Shown: positions 26,601 to 38,116, counted from the first letter of the stretch. The stretch is 64,000 nucleotides of DNA from Aquila chrysaetos chrysaetos (GCF_900496995.4 NC_044030.1:75494017-75558016), one strand, 5' to 3'. The notes: generated by a model from the letters alone, not told the origin. A program made the numbers and translations.

Positions 26601-29591
26601 CTACGCTGGCTGGACCAACGCTGGACCCAGGACTGGTGAAACCCTTTCCTTCTCTCTTTCTTTCTTTCTTTCTCTCTTTCTCTCCCTCCCTCTTTTCCTT
26701 CTCTCTTTTCCACAGTCCCTACACCTCACCCTTTTAAACATAAACCGTTGACCAAGTCTGAGACTAGGAGTGGATCTAGCCACCCCTGGGCTCCTCTCTG
26801 AGAAGGAGTCCAGAAAGCAAGGGGGTCTGCTCTGAACCTCGTGACTCAACAGGAGGGCTCTCCTTCTGACACAGTTTCATGTTCCTTTTTCCATTTCATT
26901 TTTCTATACTTCCCTTCTCTTCTCAAACAGCGGCTTAACGACATGTTGCAAGGTTCATATTGATAAGTTCACTTGTACTTGGGCAAGGTTATCTAGGTTG
27001 AATAAATGTTGATTGCTGTTTGAACTCCCCTGGTGTCGTTTCACCTTAATTCTGACAAAGGAAATCCACGAACCTGAGTCGCTCCAACTCTGGGACGCGA
27101 CAGCATCTTGCTACTGAAAAATGCACATTCATCCCAACTTGAAAACAAGGACCATGTCAAAAATCTCAATCTTTCTGGATGTTCTGTGAAAAAAACATGC
27201 ATCATAAAACAAAGGAACAAGCAAAACTTATTCCAAGACACTGCCTTATAATGCAGGAGCCAAGTTGCCCTTGACCTAGTTAAATAGGAATGAGGAGTCC
27301 ATACTTTGGTTTCCACGAACCTTTCTTTCAAGAGCCCCGATTAAAAAACATTTCCATGTACTGACAGTTCTGATCTAATATTTACAGTATACTCATGGTA
27401 AGTGCCGTATTTACTGACAAAATGACTACCCAGAGTTACCATGGGCAAAGACATGAGGGTTAGATCAATTGCTACAACTCAGATTGTTTTACTCTGCTGA
27501 AACCTGACAATGCTTTTTCTGAGCATCTCATTTGTGTGCTAGCATCATAATCCCCTTTGGCCAAGGCTTCAGGAGACCAAGCACTAGGCTGTCAAGATAT
27601 TCAGATCACCTCATAAGATTTATACTGAATATGATGTAACATGTTACCTTAACCAGGCTCTAAAAGTCATAAATTTTACCTGAAACATATTCTCATCTCT
27701 GTTACTGCTTTGCTTAGAAGAAGCTGCACCTTTTGAACTTTCACCCGTCTTTTGTTTCTTTACAGGCTTTTCTGGAGCTGCTTGCTTTTTCCGCTTTGCC
27801 TTGGAGCAAGAATAAAAAAAGAAAAGCATGAACCACAACTCATTCTATAAGTTACAGAAAAGTTTACGTTACAGGTCACAAACAACTACTATGCAATGCA
27901 CATTATCACCTTCCTGCTGTGAAAGCAGGAATACAATACTGTACATTTAGACTAGAATTTAGAAAAAATTAAAAATCTTCAAATGAGCCTAATTCTGCTC
28001 TCAGTGAAGTTAACTGTAACACTTTGGCTTTGAAGACAATTGAATTAGATCAAAATACATTTCAAAAATCCTGCTCTTTCTGCGCAGTAATACTGTCAGT
28101 TCAGTAGTTTTAATAAAAAATTTAAAGTCTAATGGAAGCTTCACCTTCCTTTCCACTAAGTGTAACAAAAACTGCAGGACAGCTTACAACTCTTCTAAAA
28201 AAGAAAAAAAAAACTAGATGAGATAATGAAGAAAGGATCTGGAAATCACCTCCATCAGAGTAATTTTTTTTTTTAAATCAGCATCCAATCTCTGTCCATA
28301 GCATGATAAATTAAACATGTTTTTAAAACATTCAGACAGTATCACCTGTAAGTCAGATTACCTGCAGATGCTACAAAGTTACCATTTCTACTAATGGTTA
28401 TACAGTAACCATGCCCTCCCCAAAAACAGTAATACAAAGATACCAAAAATTAGTCTCACCTGCTAGAATCATATGTGGATAACCTCTTTTAAAGACAAAC
28501 AGTTCCAACAAATACAGGAGGTTATAATAGGAAAAAAAAAACCAAAACCAAACACCAAACCACCTTACTGCCCACTAAAGCAGACTGTTAAGACTATGCC
28601 TTTTCAGGAACACAGTTCCCTATCAAAAAAAATCCCCTGACCATTTTCTCTTATATTAAGATCTGACAGAATGCCTAATTTGTGAAGTGCAACATTTGAA
28701 CCACTTCAGTAAAGCAGAACAAGTCTATTCATGTACTACATTAAAACACCTGATGTCTGCATCACCATCTAGCATTTCTTAAAAATATAAATTCACCGGC
28801 TTTTTCTGGTTTTGTTCGTAATGACTGGTGCATCTATACAAACTTACAAATTAAACAAATATTCATAATAAACAGGAACATTCAATTTATACATTTAAAA
28901 TGTTCATCATATGTTAAAATTAATCAACTCAAAGACATTCAGGTTGGGTCAGCTTTTAATTGAGAAACTAGCGGATGGTATTACAGTAAATCTAAGAATC
29001 TGAAATGGAGAAAAAGAACATGCAAACAAGACAAGCAAGTGGCACATGGAGGACAGGGCAAGTAGAGGTTTTTGCTTTGGACAAATAATCCAGATACCAA
29101 AATGGAGGGTGGGTGGTTGTTTGTTCTCAAAATTAGTCCAAATTCTTGCCACCAGGGGCATCTTATACAGAAGCCTTCTATCACTTGCCACAAAGCAGCA
29201 AAGAATTCCAGGAAGCTTACGGTTAGATATATCATATGGAAAACCCTGAAGAAAGCAAAATGCAACTTAAGAAAAAAAGTGTACTGCAAGGCAAAAAGCA
29301 TTCTATCCACCCAAACACTAACCTTGGCAGGTATTTTTTTGTTGTTGTTGTAGTTGTTGGGGGAGGCAGGGGGAGATAGGGGTGTGTGTTTTGGGTTAAG
29401 TGCCTGATAAATCCTATGGAATGACATGCATGTTGTGACATAATGCACACCTAATTCCTTAACCCCAGCCTGAAATAGACGAGTTAATACAGTAGTAATA
29501 AACTGCATATAATGTTCACCTTTTTGTCAACTTCACTATCTGAATCACTGGCAGATGAGCTTGAAGACACAAGTTCCTTTGACTTAGGCAT
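17566..29591 (-). CDS. SUB1: SUB1 / PC4, transcriptional coactivator p15 (complete coding region, spliced)
   Basis: Four coding exons join in frame: 29,591-29,520, 27,799-27,680, 20,170-20,062 and 17,645-17,566. They give 381 nt, or 126 aa plus stop; the human protein has 127. The protein is a nuclear single-stranded-DNA-binding coactivator of RNA polymerase II that also acts in DNA repair and chromatin. Residues 1-24 start MPKSKELV and run into a Ser/Asp/Glu-rich acidic tract of the kind phosphorylated by CK2. Residues 25-44 are Lys-rich. Residues 65-126 form the ssDNA-binding and dimerisation domain, starting [15 protein letters not shown] and including F76 and W88, ending DAVRKL. All junctions have GT-AG boundaries and compatible phases. 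The start fits because the upstream exon is non-coding and exon 2 begins one base before the ATG. It is transcribed divergently from ZFR. Confidence 0.97.
17646..20061 (-). other. SUB1 intron 4
   Basis: 2.4 kb with no recognised transposon. It has small open frames at 18,241-18,572 on both strands that overlap and look spurious, and a run of 11 G near 19,760. Confidence 0.8.
20062..20170 (-). CDS. SUB1: SUB1 exon 4
   Basis: 109 bp encoding residues 65-100, the first beta strands of the ssDNA-binding domain, with F76, K77, K79 and W88. Acceptor TTTTGACAG, donor GTATTG after the first base of a glycine codon (phase 1). One substitution against the mammalian protein is visible (MDQEG for MDPEG). 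Confidence 0.96.
20906..20921 (+). repeat. (G)16 tract in SUB1 intron 3
   Basis: Sixteen uninterrupted G residues on the plus strand, which is C on the transcribed sense strand of SUB1. Length is likely to be polymorphic or prone to sequencing error. Confidence 0.9.
22088..22369 (-). mobile_element. CR1 LINE, 3' part, split by an LTR
   Basis: Begins with the CR1 3'-terminal octamer pattern (atagaatcatagaat at 22,088-22,102). It then shows the typical 'ggttggaagggacc' 3' UTR block, reading as the reverse complement of CR1. At 22,369 the alignment breaks in the middle of the familiar 'cctatcacta...tgcccttg' segment and resumes at 22,942 after a family A LTR. It lies in SUB1 intron 3, in the same orientation as the gene. 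Confidence 0.93.
22375..22941 (+). mobile_element. Solo LTR, avian ERV family A, copy 1 (nested in CR1)
   Basis: A 567-bp element from TGTCCTGGTTTC to CCATGACA. Flanks ATACC (22,370-22,374) and ATGCC (22,942-22,946) fit a 5-bp target duplication with one change. It carries a TATA-like GTATAAGC near 22,636, a TGACATCACG motif just upstream of that, an ATT-rich microsatellite-like tract near 22,750-22,790 and an ATTAAA signal at 22,807-22,812. It interrupts an older CR1 and lies antisense to SUB1. Confidence 0.92.
22942..23250 (-). mobile_element. CR1 LINE, 5' portion of the split copy (RT C-terminal fragment)
   Basis: Continues the CR1 interrupted at 22,369. On the minus strand it encodes a recognisable end of the CR1 ORF2 protein ([19 protein letters not shown], then [11 protein letters not shown] and [14 protein letters not shown]). 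It is 5'-truncated near 23,250, has no catalytic motif, and is not a host gene. Confidence 0.93.
26174..27102 (+). mobile_element. Solo LTR, avian ERV family C
   Basis: A 929-bp element with TG...CA ends (TGTGACGG left, GGACGCGACA right). The flanks GCATT (26,169-26,173) and GCATC (27,103-27,107) share GCAT, with one difference in five. It contains a good TATA box (CTATAAAAG near 26,548), a pyrimidine tract of TTTC/TCTC units (26,645-26,710) and AATAAA near 27,000. It is unrelated by eye to families A and B. It lies in SUB1 intron 3, antisense to the gene, and no viral coding sequence accompanies it. Confidence 0.85.
27680..27799 (-). CDS. SUB1: SUB1 exon 3
   Basis: 120 bp, 40 codons, phase 0 at both ends. 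It encodes the Lys/Ser-rich linker (starting [12 protein letters not shown], ending DENMFQ). Acceptor CCAAG, donor GTAAAA. Because both boundaries are phase 0, skipping it would preserve the frame and join the acidic tail directly to the DNA-binding domain. Confidence 0.96.
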
Positions 29592-29592
29592 T
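29520..29592 (-). CDS. SUB1: SUB1 exon 2 (first coding exon)
   Basis: The acceptor TTCCTAG lies at the 5' edge and the ATG follows one base later at 29,591. It encodes residues 1-24, with five consecutive serines and the alternating Ser/Asp tract. The donor GTGAAC follows an AAA AAG codon pair, phase 0. Confidence 0.95.
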
Positions 29593-31539
29593 CTAGGAAG
29601 AGAAAAATAACGTGAGAACACTAGACAAGGAATATGTCCCATTATGGCTGGAAAGCCAACTTCAAACCTGTTTGTAAAGGCTCATCTTATTGAAAACCCT
29701 CCAAAAGACTTGCCTGCATTTTCACATAAGCTTTAACATACATTGTAGATGGGATCTCAAACACTCTTCCCTCTTACATCTCTTCCCCTTTTTGATGCAA
29801 CTGCATCAAATGCAGTGGTTTATTTTCTGAACTGTTTACAAAGGGACAATTTTTCATGAGTTTCATATAGCCCTAGACATGGCAGAAACCATAACGTAAA
29901 AAATACAACACAATACTATCGTCCAGTTGAATTCTTTGTATTACACTCACAAATATAAACTACTAAAGCCCTAGCATTATCTATACTCTTACATGGGCAT
30001 TTCGTCCAGTTGGATTTGCAAGGAACACGCTGCATAATCATCATACATGAAGGTAAAGTTCCCCCCAATAATACAGAAGAGTCTGAAAAACACCTCAGTT
30101 ACAGTGAACTACAGTATGGCAATTAATACTTCCACTACAGCTTCAACACATCAGTCACTAGAGTCTATTCATTTGCCAGACAAGTGGACATTCAACTTTC
30201 CGTGAATACATGCTGCCAGGTGTGCTTCTGAATCTCTCTAGTATGCAAACATGTGGTTAGATATAGCAGTTGCACATCTTGTCTGCTACTAGAAACTCTT
30301 TGTAACAAACAAATAGCTCATTTGTTATTTCAGAATAAAAATAAGCATCCCAGAGAGAAACCGTATAAAATAAACTACAGCTAGGAAAGGCTAAGAAAAG
30401 GTTAAAGAAGCATATCTCAGGAAAGAAAAAGGAATAGTGGCATGTTTAAACTGGCAGTGAAAGGAACATATGCAAATGAAAAATTAACGCGGTTCTAAAG
30501 TAGGATAAGTTCTGTCGTAATAGCCTGGAGCACAAGGATGGAAGCTGTAGCACTGAAAATGAAACAGGGCATGGGGAAACACACATAAGCCACGCTGCAG
30601 GATGGAGGCAGAAGAGAGCTGGCATGGGACAATGTAAAAATAAGCACAGCAGAGACATGAAATCGGAGAGCCGAACAAGAAAAAACTCACAGGCGGGGCG
30701 GCGCGGGCACCAGCAGGGGATAACCCCAGGGTCCGCACGAGGATGAGGCAGTGACAATATGGAGGAAGGTGGGGGTGGAAACTGGAGGAAAAAAGAAATG
30801 GGGGGGTAGTAGGTGCCCCTCGAGAGAGGCTGGCAGGCAGAGCGTGAGGAGACACCGAAGCACCGGTGAAAGCGAGGGCCGAATGAGACGGGCCAAGCGA
30901 GGACGAAGGAAAGCTAGAGAAGATAAGCCAGGAGGAGCCAGGAACACCAGGTAGGCGGATCCCGGACGCCATTTTCCTCCCCTATTCCTCTTTTGCACGG
31001 CTCGCGTTGCCCCCCCAGGGGAAAGGAACGAGGGGCCGAATTGGGGGGGGGGGGGGGGGGGGGGGGGCGACGACGACGACGACCAAGGACGCCCAGGTCC
31101 TCCTGGGGCAGGGTGGCAGCAAGCGGGCTGCAGGTCACCGGCGGCGGAAGAAAGAAGAGGCAGAAGGAAATAAAAAGGGTCGGGGGTCGTCGGCGGCCAG
31201 GGTCAGATCCCGGCGTGGGGGGAACGGAGCCGGGCGGTTCCCCGCCGCCATTTTCTCCCTCATTCAAATCCTCTTTGCCCCCCCAACATGGCAGCTGCTC
31301 CTCGACAGCGGCTCCTCCTCCCGCCCCAGGCCCGCTCCACAGCGGGGCATCCCTCCCGCAGGGCACAGCGGGCACTTGAGGAAAAGGGGAAGCCTCGCCT
31401 GGCCGCACGGCCGCCCAGCGCGCCTCCCCCGCGCCGGCCGGGAGGCGGCCGAGACCCCGGCAGTCGGCGACGGTGGGCGGCGGACGGCGAACATGGCGGC
31501 GGCCCCGATGGGGCGCGAGGGGGGGACCCCAACACTCAC
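29593..31539 (-). other. SUB1 intron 1 (provisional)
   Basis: Runs from the probable exon 1 donor to the acceptor of exon 2. The gene-distal half is ordinary AT-rich intron. The part from about 30,700 onward is CpG-island sequence with YY1-like motifs and a 25-base G run. Confidence 0.7.
31043..31067 (+). repeat. (G)25 tract, SUB1 intron 1
   Basis: Twenty-five uninterrupted G residues on the plus strand followed by CGACGACGAC. It is C-rich on the SUB1 sense strand. It can form a G-quadruplex on the template strand in principle. Confidence 0.95.
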
Positions 31540-31620
31540 GTCCTAGTCCGCGCGCGGCTCCTCCACACCACGAGAGGAACGGAAGTGATGCACCGCGGAA
31601 TCCCCACCCTTCTCCTGCAC
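31540..31620 (-). other. SUB1: Probable SUB1 exon 1 (5' UTR)
   Basis: A strong 5' splice site (GGAC, then GTGAGT at 31,539-31,534) sits in the CpG island upstream of the first coding exon. Splicing it to exon 2 places an A at -3 of the SUB1 ATG. The transcription start is not visible; 31,620 is only a guess from the motif layout. No ATG precedes the coding start in frame. Confidence 0.6.
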
Positions 31621-31660
31621 CACGTGGGAGAGGGCGGGAGAGAGCTGTTTAAAGGGGACG
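31560..31660 (-). promoter_or_regulatory. SUB1 core promoter motifs
   Basis: Within about 80 bp there is an ETS/GABP-type ACGGAAGTG (31,579-31,587), an E-box CACGTG (31,621-31,626), a GC box GGGCGGG (31,632-31,638) and a TTTAAA (31,648-31,653). All lie upstream of, or over, the inferred start of SUB1. This combination is typical of a housekeeping CpG-island promoter; their use is inferred. Confidence 0.6.
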
Positions 31661-31749
31661 CGTCCCTTTGTTACTCATTCCTGACCCCGCCGGCAGAGAA
31701 CGCCTCCGGCGCTGCCGGTCCCCGCAGTCTCCCGCTAACCGAGCACCGA

Positions 31750-31771
31750 GGGGGGGGGGGGGGGGGGGGGG
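31750..31771 (+). repeat. (G)22 tract upstream of SUB1
   Basis: Twenty-two uninterrupted G residues about 130 bp upstream of the inferred SUB1 start. With the tract at 31,043 it brackets the first exon. Confidence 0.95.
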
Positions 31772-32399
31772 CGGAAACGCGCCCTCCGAAGGGGAACCCG
31801 TAGGGCTGGCGGCAGGGCCCTGCCTGGAGCCGGGACCCGTCGGGGCTGTGGTACCGCTGAGGGGAGGCGCTGCCGGGGCCGCGCCTTCGACAGCCGCCTG
31901 CCTGCGGGAGGAGGGCCCTTAACACTTCAAAAGAGCCCTTTAAAAAAAAAAAAAAAAAAAGAAACCTGTAAACGGCTGTTTTCTTTCGCAGGCTGCAGCG
32001 CTTCCTCGATCTCGCCGGGAGCCGCCCGGCCGGCAGCCGTGCCCGCGGAAGCGGCCTGAGGCTGTGGCGGCGCGGTGGCTTTGCATACCGAAACCGCAGC
32101 CCCGGCGAGCACCTGAGGCGCTGTCCAGGAAAGCGCCGGTTCCCCTTTCGCTCACCGGGTGACTTGGGTTTCCTTCTCTTCCCCCCCCTGCCCGCCTCAG
32201 GGCTTCGCGGCGGCGGGGGGGGGGTCGGGTGAGGGCCGGGGCTCCCGCCTCGGCGGCCCTCGGCCGCGGGTCAAGCGCGGGTCTGAGGCGCTGGGGGCCG
32301 AGGGTGAAAACAGTCTCGGCTCCTGTTTTAAACACCTGCTTTTTACAAGCGCTCCGAGCAAAACGAAACAAAAACAACCAAAAAAATACCCCAACCTGA

Positions 32400-35300
32400 A
32401 AATGTAATTTGACAGTCTTGCCTGTCTCTGTAGAGTGTTTACGCCAGAACACGCTGCATCCGAAGTGCCGTGCTGGTGCCTGTGTCAGGACTTGAAGAAG
32501 GGCTGCAGGCTTAGTTCATCTGAACAAGCACGCAACAGCTTCCGAGGTAAACCAAAATGACACCTCTTTGGAGGGATGGTAGGGAGAGGGTCTTCGGTCC
32601 CTGGCTTTGAGAAGGGAGAAGACTTTAACAGCCCTTGCAAACTGCAGTAGGACCCCTGAGCACGAGGGGTTTCATGTTGCGTCTGCCTGTGTTACCTGTT
32701 TCAGCCTGTACTTTCTTTTGGTTCATGATGCGATCTATTAACATTTAAAAAGTATTGTCGTCAACACAACTTCACACAAAAGTAACATAACCTGTTATTG
32801 TTTGCTTATTACTGTTTGCACTGATGGCTGATGTAGTTGGGCTGTAAGCATGGCAGCATGCCAGTGCTTCAGATACCCATTACCAGTTTAGTTTAGTCCT
32901 TTTCTCATTGTTACTACCTCTGGAGCTGTGCTTTTGCTACCATGGCAATGCAAGCTTTTCATAAAAAGTGCAAGCAAACCATTAGAAATAGGAAGTGGAC
33001 TCTAGTCCCAATCCTAGCTTCCAGATAAAGCTGTTGTTGGTACAGGTAGAGTGGGGTGGTGGTTGATTGGCCTCTGTAGTTTCAAGAGCAAACACCTATT
33101 AATGAAGTGTTTGAAATCAAAAGTCTTGGGCCTTTTTAAATTCCAAAGATCCCCGTTCATTAACATGGGCCAGAAGGATAGACATAATGTTTCAAGAGGG
33201 GATAATCCCCCAAAATCACCATAAGCAGCTGCAAGTCCTAAGCAGTGTTTCTGAAAAAATACTTAATGGGTGGTAGGCGAAGAGGTTTTTAGAAGGGATA
33301 CATGAGGTCTTTAAATCTCTCACCATGAATTGAGGTAAACTGGCTCTCACTTTGCTTTTTCACTTCAGCAGCAGGAAAACAGGAAGTTAATACCAGAAAT
33401 TAGAAGTGCACTCTTTTAACCGATTCTTGGAAATTGGCAGTTTCATACTGTTATGTATCTTGCAAAACAAAAAGAAAAATAGAAAAACATACAGTTCTTA
33501 CTACATGCCTGACCTTTGGAAAATAAAATTATGGTTGTTTATACGGAATCAAAGCACAGTAAATCAAATGCATGCAAATACAGTAATTATCACTACTGCG
33601 CAAATATCAGGCTTGTCAAGCCATGTAATTGTGGAAGATGAAGAGATGATCTTTTAATACTTAATGCTCAACTCCAACAAGAGAAAAAGAAAAAAAGAAA
33701 AAGAAAATACCTATTCCACACAAGATGGTCTCCACATGTGGAATATGAATTTGAAAAACCATAGCCATTCTTTTCAAGGCTTTTACTAACTTTTCATATG
33801 AGAATAGTAACGGCAGTTCAGGTCTCTGTAATCCCTATCTGCTTTGCTTTCTTATAGGTCAACACCTGGTACACAGGGAATGCTAAGGTTTTAGAAGCAT
33901 CACACTCAAATCAACAATTCTTTATGCATTTTTAATCAAGTCCTTCAGCCTTGAAATAAATCAAAATGACTAAAAGAATGAGATTTTTCTGCTGGATCGT
34001 AATGAGTTAATTTCTCCCACCTGCAGCATTTCCTCCAAAGCAAGCACCAAGTTTATTTTTACAGCTGAATTCCCAAATAACAGGTCAGTGAGGGGAAGGG
34101 AGTGTTTGCTGTAACTGGGGATTTCATGTTCTGTTTTTCAGTAATGATAGGTTTCTTTGAGAATTATTCTGGTTGTTGAGTATATTGACTGTTTGAGCTT
34201 TTTGGTAAATGACCTTTACTGTATTTTATTCTATTTAGAAAGAAGATACTAAGAAAAAATGCTGGCTTTAGAAAAGTGGGAAACGAGCCTTAATTCTTCT
34301 AAGGTAAATTTCTTCTGTTACCTTCTGAGTGAGTCATCTTTCCCCCCAAGGGGTATAGTTCACTTTCTGAGCTCTTAAAATAGATTTTTGTAATGGGTTT
34401 GTTCCCTCATCAGACACTTTCCTTCTGTAGCTGCCTTTAAAGGGCTTGAATTCTTCTACTTACTGCCTCATTTCATATCACACATGTCTTTGGCTGAGAA
34501 GAATGTTGAAGCATTAGCTTTTTCTTCAAAGAGAAATTTTAGCATGCAGATTTGAACAGGAATGCTGCAAAATACAAGCTTATGCTTCTGATCACGTAGC
34601 AATTACTAACTGCAATGGTTGACTTCTATAGTTACAAATAGTAGAGATGGTAGGAAACACCCTTTGGGGCAAGCAGAATGAGGGACAGCTCTTTAAAGTT
34701 TTAGTACTCAGTACTTACCAGTTTAAATGTGGATGAAGAAATTGGCTGAGGAAGGGAAGGTTAGTGTAGAACATGGACACTAATTTTATTAAAGTATCAG
34801 GAAAGAAAGAGTAAGGGATACTGCCGGGCAGTATTTTTGCGTGTGTACTGAAACTGGTTCGTTTCTTGTGTGTGTGTGATGTGTAATTTGAGTTTGCATT
34901 AGCACTCGCATGATTTTGTATTATGCTTGGGTTTGGGAGGTGGTGGGTTTTTTATGTTGCAATTTGGTATTCTAAATGCTGATAACTTCCATATGTGGTT
35001 TAATAAATTACTTTATTAACACTTCTGTTATGGTCACTGCTCAATGTCTAAACCCTGTTGTTAAAAGGTAACACTTTCTTGCTTTAATCACTTAAAACCT
35101 TGGTGAAAACATCGGGTCTTTGTTTACACTGCTTAAAAAATGCAATTTCACTTTAAAATAAGAAGGTTGATAAGCTGATGAATGTCTTGTCTCTGCAGCT
35201 ACCTGAAATAATTTCCAGGTGAGAAGACAGCATTGGACTCCTTATACTGATTTTAAATCTTCTCCTATTTACGGCTTTTCCAAGGAGAGCACTAAGTCTT

Positions 35301-37949
35301 AAATTACCTTTTCAGGAAATAAAAGTGCAGCTTTTGTTAACGGGGTCTGTAATTTACTGTGTAGGAAAGCTTTCATCTTTGGCTACCTCTGCCCTGCCCT
35401 CTGGTGGTCACACAAAGGCCAGCTGAGAGTCTGGTTTTGCATAAACTGGAAGGTTGCTGCTAAGAAATCTCACCTCCATCTGCTGCCAAAAAAAAAAAAA
35501 AAAAAAAAAAGTTGACGTTTGCTCACTTTTAGTGGTTTACAGAGAAGGTAGAAAAGATTTAAAGTTTTCCCCATTGTGTTTCAACTACAGTTTTGTACAG
35601 TTTTGCAGTCCTGTGGTAGCAGCAAAGACATGCATCTTGGACATTAAATAGTAGAATTGATTACACTACATGTTATATGGTGCTTTCTTCTTCTCACCAT
35701 ATTTTGGACATCTTTTTTCATATAGTTGAAATGAAGGCCAACGGTTTGTTTTTCTGAATGCTAGCTTGCCATTTTTGTCTGTGATATTTTTAGATGCATT
35801 GAACTCTGCACAAATAGAGTAGCTGTGCTATTTAATTCCAATTAAACTTTTGTGTTCCAGTGTATGTGTTTTCATTCTGGAAGTTCTTGGCTGTTCTTCT
35901 GTAATCTTAATAGGAACAGAGATAGAGAAGTTTTTTCTTCCTGTTTAAAAACAATCTTTTGAATGTTTCACTAAAGCTTTTGTGCCTTTCTCCCTCTGCC
36001 ACGTGATTTGCACTTTATCACTCCATTTATTTTCCTCCCAGTTAAGGATACAGAAATCAGTAAAGTTCAAAATGCCCTAAAGGATTTAATCTGAATTTAT
36101 TACTGTTTCATTTTGAAGCATATCTGATACACATGTCTTACAGAGATGCAATCTTGTTTTATAACCCACTGAGGTTTTTTAAGTGTAGACTATGAATCTG
36201 ATCCTGCGAGCTAGTAGTAACATAAATAGATGTTATGTAATGGTTCATAAAGTCACCAGGAACCATCGGGTTCTTATTAGGGAACTGCTGAGGGAAAGAC
36301 TTGTATAATACCACTGGGGTTTTTTTTCCAAGAAAATGGGAAACCTTCTTGGGTTTTTTTTTTCCCCACAATTAGTAAGTGTGAGTTCTCATAATGTATG
36401 TTTTAATCTTTTTTAAGTGATATATGCACTGAAGAGTCAATATGCAAAATTCACCCAGGAAAGTAATCTGAAACTTCTGCTGAAATTGCAGCTGAATCAG
36501 GCTGCCAAACACGAGCTTATGCTCAGACGTATGCAGAGCTGAAATCACAAGATATAGGGTGGAATATTTGAATTAGAACTACTAGAAATTACTTGGATGA
36601 AAGAAGTATGAAACCTAAGACAGAAATCTGTATTGTGAATAAGAAAGTGCTTTTTTTTTTTCCCCCTTCAGTTTGTGGAGCCAAAGGTTGAAAAGAGGGT
36701 AGATATTCCGAGTTAACCTCATCAGTGAAGAAGGAATAGGCAACTGCAGGCCTACCCACTTGCAAAACATAGCTTTAGTGATACAGTGTCAAAAGATGTG
36801 TGAATGTCTGTGTGTGTATATAGATGCTTATATTTTTTATGAAATGTATATTGAATACTGTATATTTATCAGTATATTGGAAGGTTTATAACTGAAAAAA
36901 CTTGAAATACAGTGGAACAAAGAAAACTTCCATTTCCTTCCTGTCCAAGTACCATGATGCAGTAGTCCAGTTATGAACAATTTTTAATAAAAACAAGGAG
37001 AGGAGAGTATAGATATCTCTCATTTGTGTATCCTGAGTCCATTGAGGTTCTCATGGCAGAGGTCATGCCCTTTAAGTTCTTCTATAGAAGATTGTGTAGA
37101 GCCCTCTCCTGAAGTACTCTTGTATATAACTTAAGGATTAGGGATTTTGTTTTTATAAGCAATAGCAATTAAAAGTCATCACCCAATAGCTGCTTTCTTC
37201 ACAGAAAAGCAGCTTTGAGTGGAAGTGCACTGCATAGGTTTGAAATTAATTTTTTCCCATGCAGGTTCCTTTTCGTATTGTGCTTGATTAGGATAAGAAT
37301 GAACAAGAGTACAGTGCTATTTAGTTCCTATGCAAAACTAATAATAATAATGACCAATGAATTATGTTCAGTGAACTGGCAAGGATGTTTGGCATCTTAA
37401 GTAGCTATACTTCATATGTAGCTGCAATAATGTAAGCTTTAGATGAGAAATTGCTTTCCTCCTCTCATTTGTTTTATCAACAATAATATCTTCGTTGAAG
37501 TCTTACTGCCTAAGACAACCGCAGGTACTGTGGGATAGGGGAAACCCCTGCTTTTTTGAGGACTGTGGGAGATCACAAGCAGGGCCGTTCTGAGTAGGCG
37601 TGGCTGACTGAAAACAAATACTTCTCGAATGATCGCTTTGTAATTAATCCAGAATTGTTTTGTAAGTCTTGATTAGTTTATGAAAAATGCACATCATAGC
37701 ACAGACAAAGTACACAAATGAGATGCAAGTATTTAAGGATTTGAGTTTTGCTTTGTTCAGAGATTGGGCAAGCATCTGCGGCTCAGAGGGAAGGATTGCC
37801 AAAAGGTGGAGCAGAGTCATGGGGAACAGAAGTAAATTCAGTCACTTTGAACGGGAGGTTACTGCACGGGCTGCAGTCTGCCTCCCAACGGTTTTTAGGA
37901 GCAATCTGATGGACTGCTGGTGCCTAGAAACTTAAGATGAATGGGCCCT
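32400..37949. other. SUB1-ZFR intergenic spacer
   Basis: Non-coding, AT-rich sequence between the two divergent genes. It holds simple repeats (a purine tract near 33,680-33,706, a 23-base A run at 35,488-35,510) and no recognised transposon or exon. Confidence 0.6.
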
Positions 37950-38116
37950 GTATGGGCGAGGCTGCCCGGGGAAGCGGTTGAGTCACCATCCCTGGAGGTA
38001 TTCAAAAAGCGCGTAGAAGGGGTACTCCATAACATGGTTTAGTGGGCATGGATGATGGTTGGACTCGATGATCTTGAAGGTCTTTTCCAACCTAAATGAC
38101 TCTCTGATTCTGTGAG
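37950..38116 (+). mobile_element. CR1 LINE 3' fragment, short
   Basis: The last ~165 bp of a CR1, ending with the expected 'ggttggactcgatgatctt' block (38,059-38,077) and a gattctgtgag terminus. It lies just upstream of the ZFR CpG island. Confidence 0.88.

Larger units (their letters stand above)
30700..32320. promoter_or_regulatory. CpG island over the SUB1 5' end
   Basis: GC- and CpG-rich block against an AT-rich background. It includes several YY1-like ATGGCGG/CGCCATTTT motifs (near 30,968, 31,247, 31,285 and 31,493). Long open frames on both strands (for example at 30,914-31,408 and 31,288-31,803) reflect base composition, not proteins. Confidence 0.85.

Noticed and set aside
27644..27838. 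64-codon frame beginning [10 protein letters not shown] as a separate small protein
   Set aside because: Its core is SUB1 exon 3; the first dozen residues come from intron sequence before the CCAAG acceptor and the last from beyond the GTAAAA donor.
30484..31803. Several 90-179-codon open frames on both strands around 31 kb
   Set aside because: They overlap one another in all frames inside a CpG island with homopolymer G runs. They are proline/arginine/glycine-rich and have no conserved domain, as expected from base composition.
35488..35510. A23 tract as the tail of a SINE or processed pseudogene
   Set aside because: No retrocopy or SINE body is recognisable upstream and no target duplication was found.
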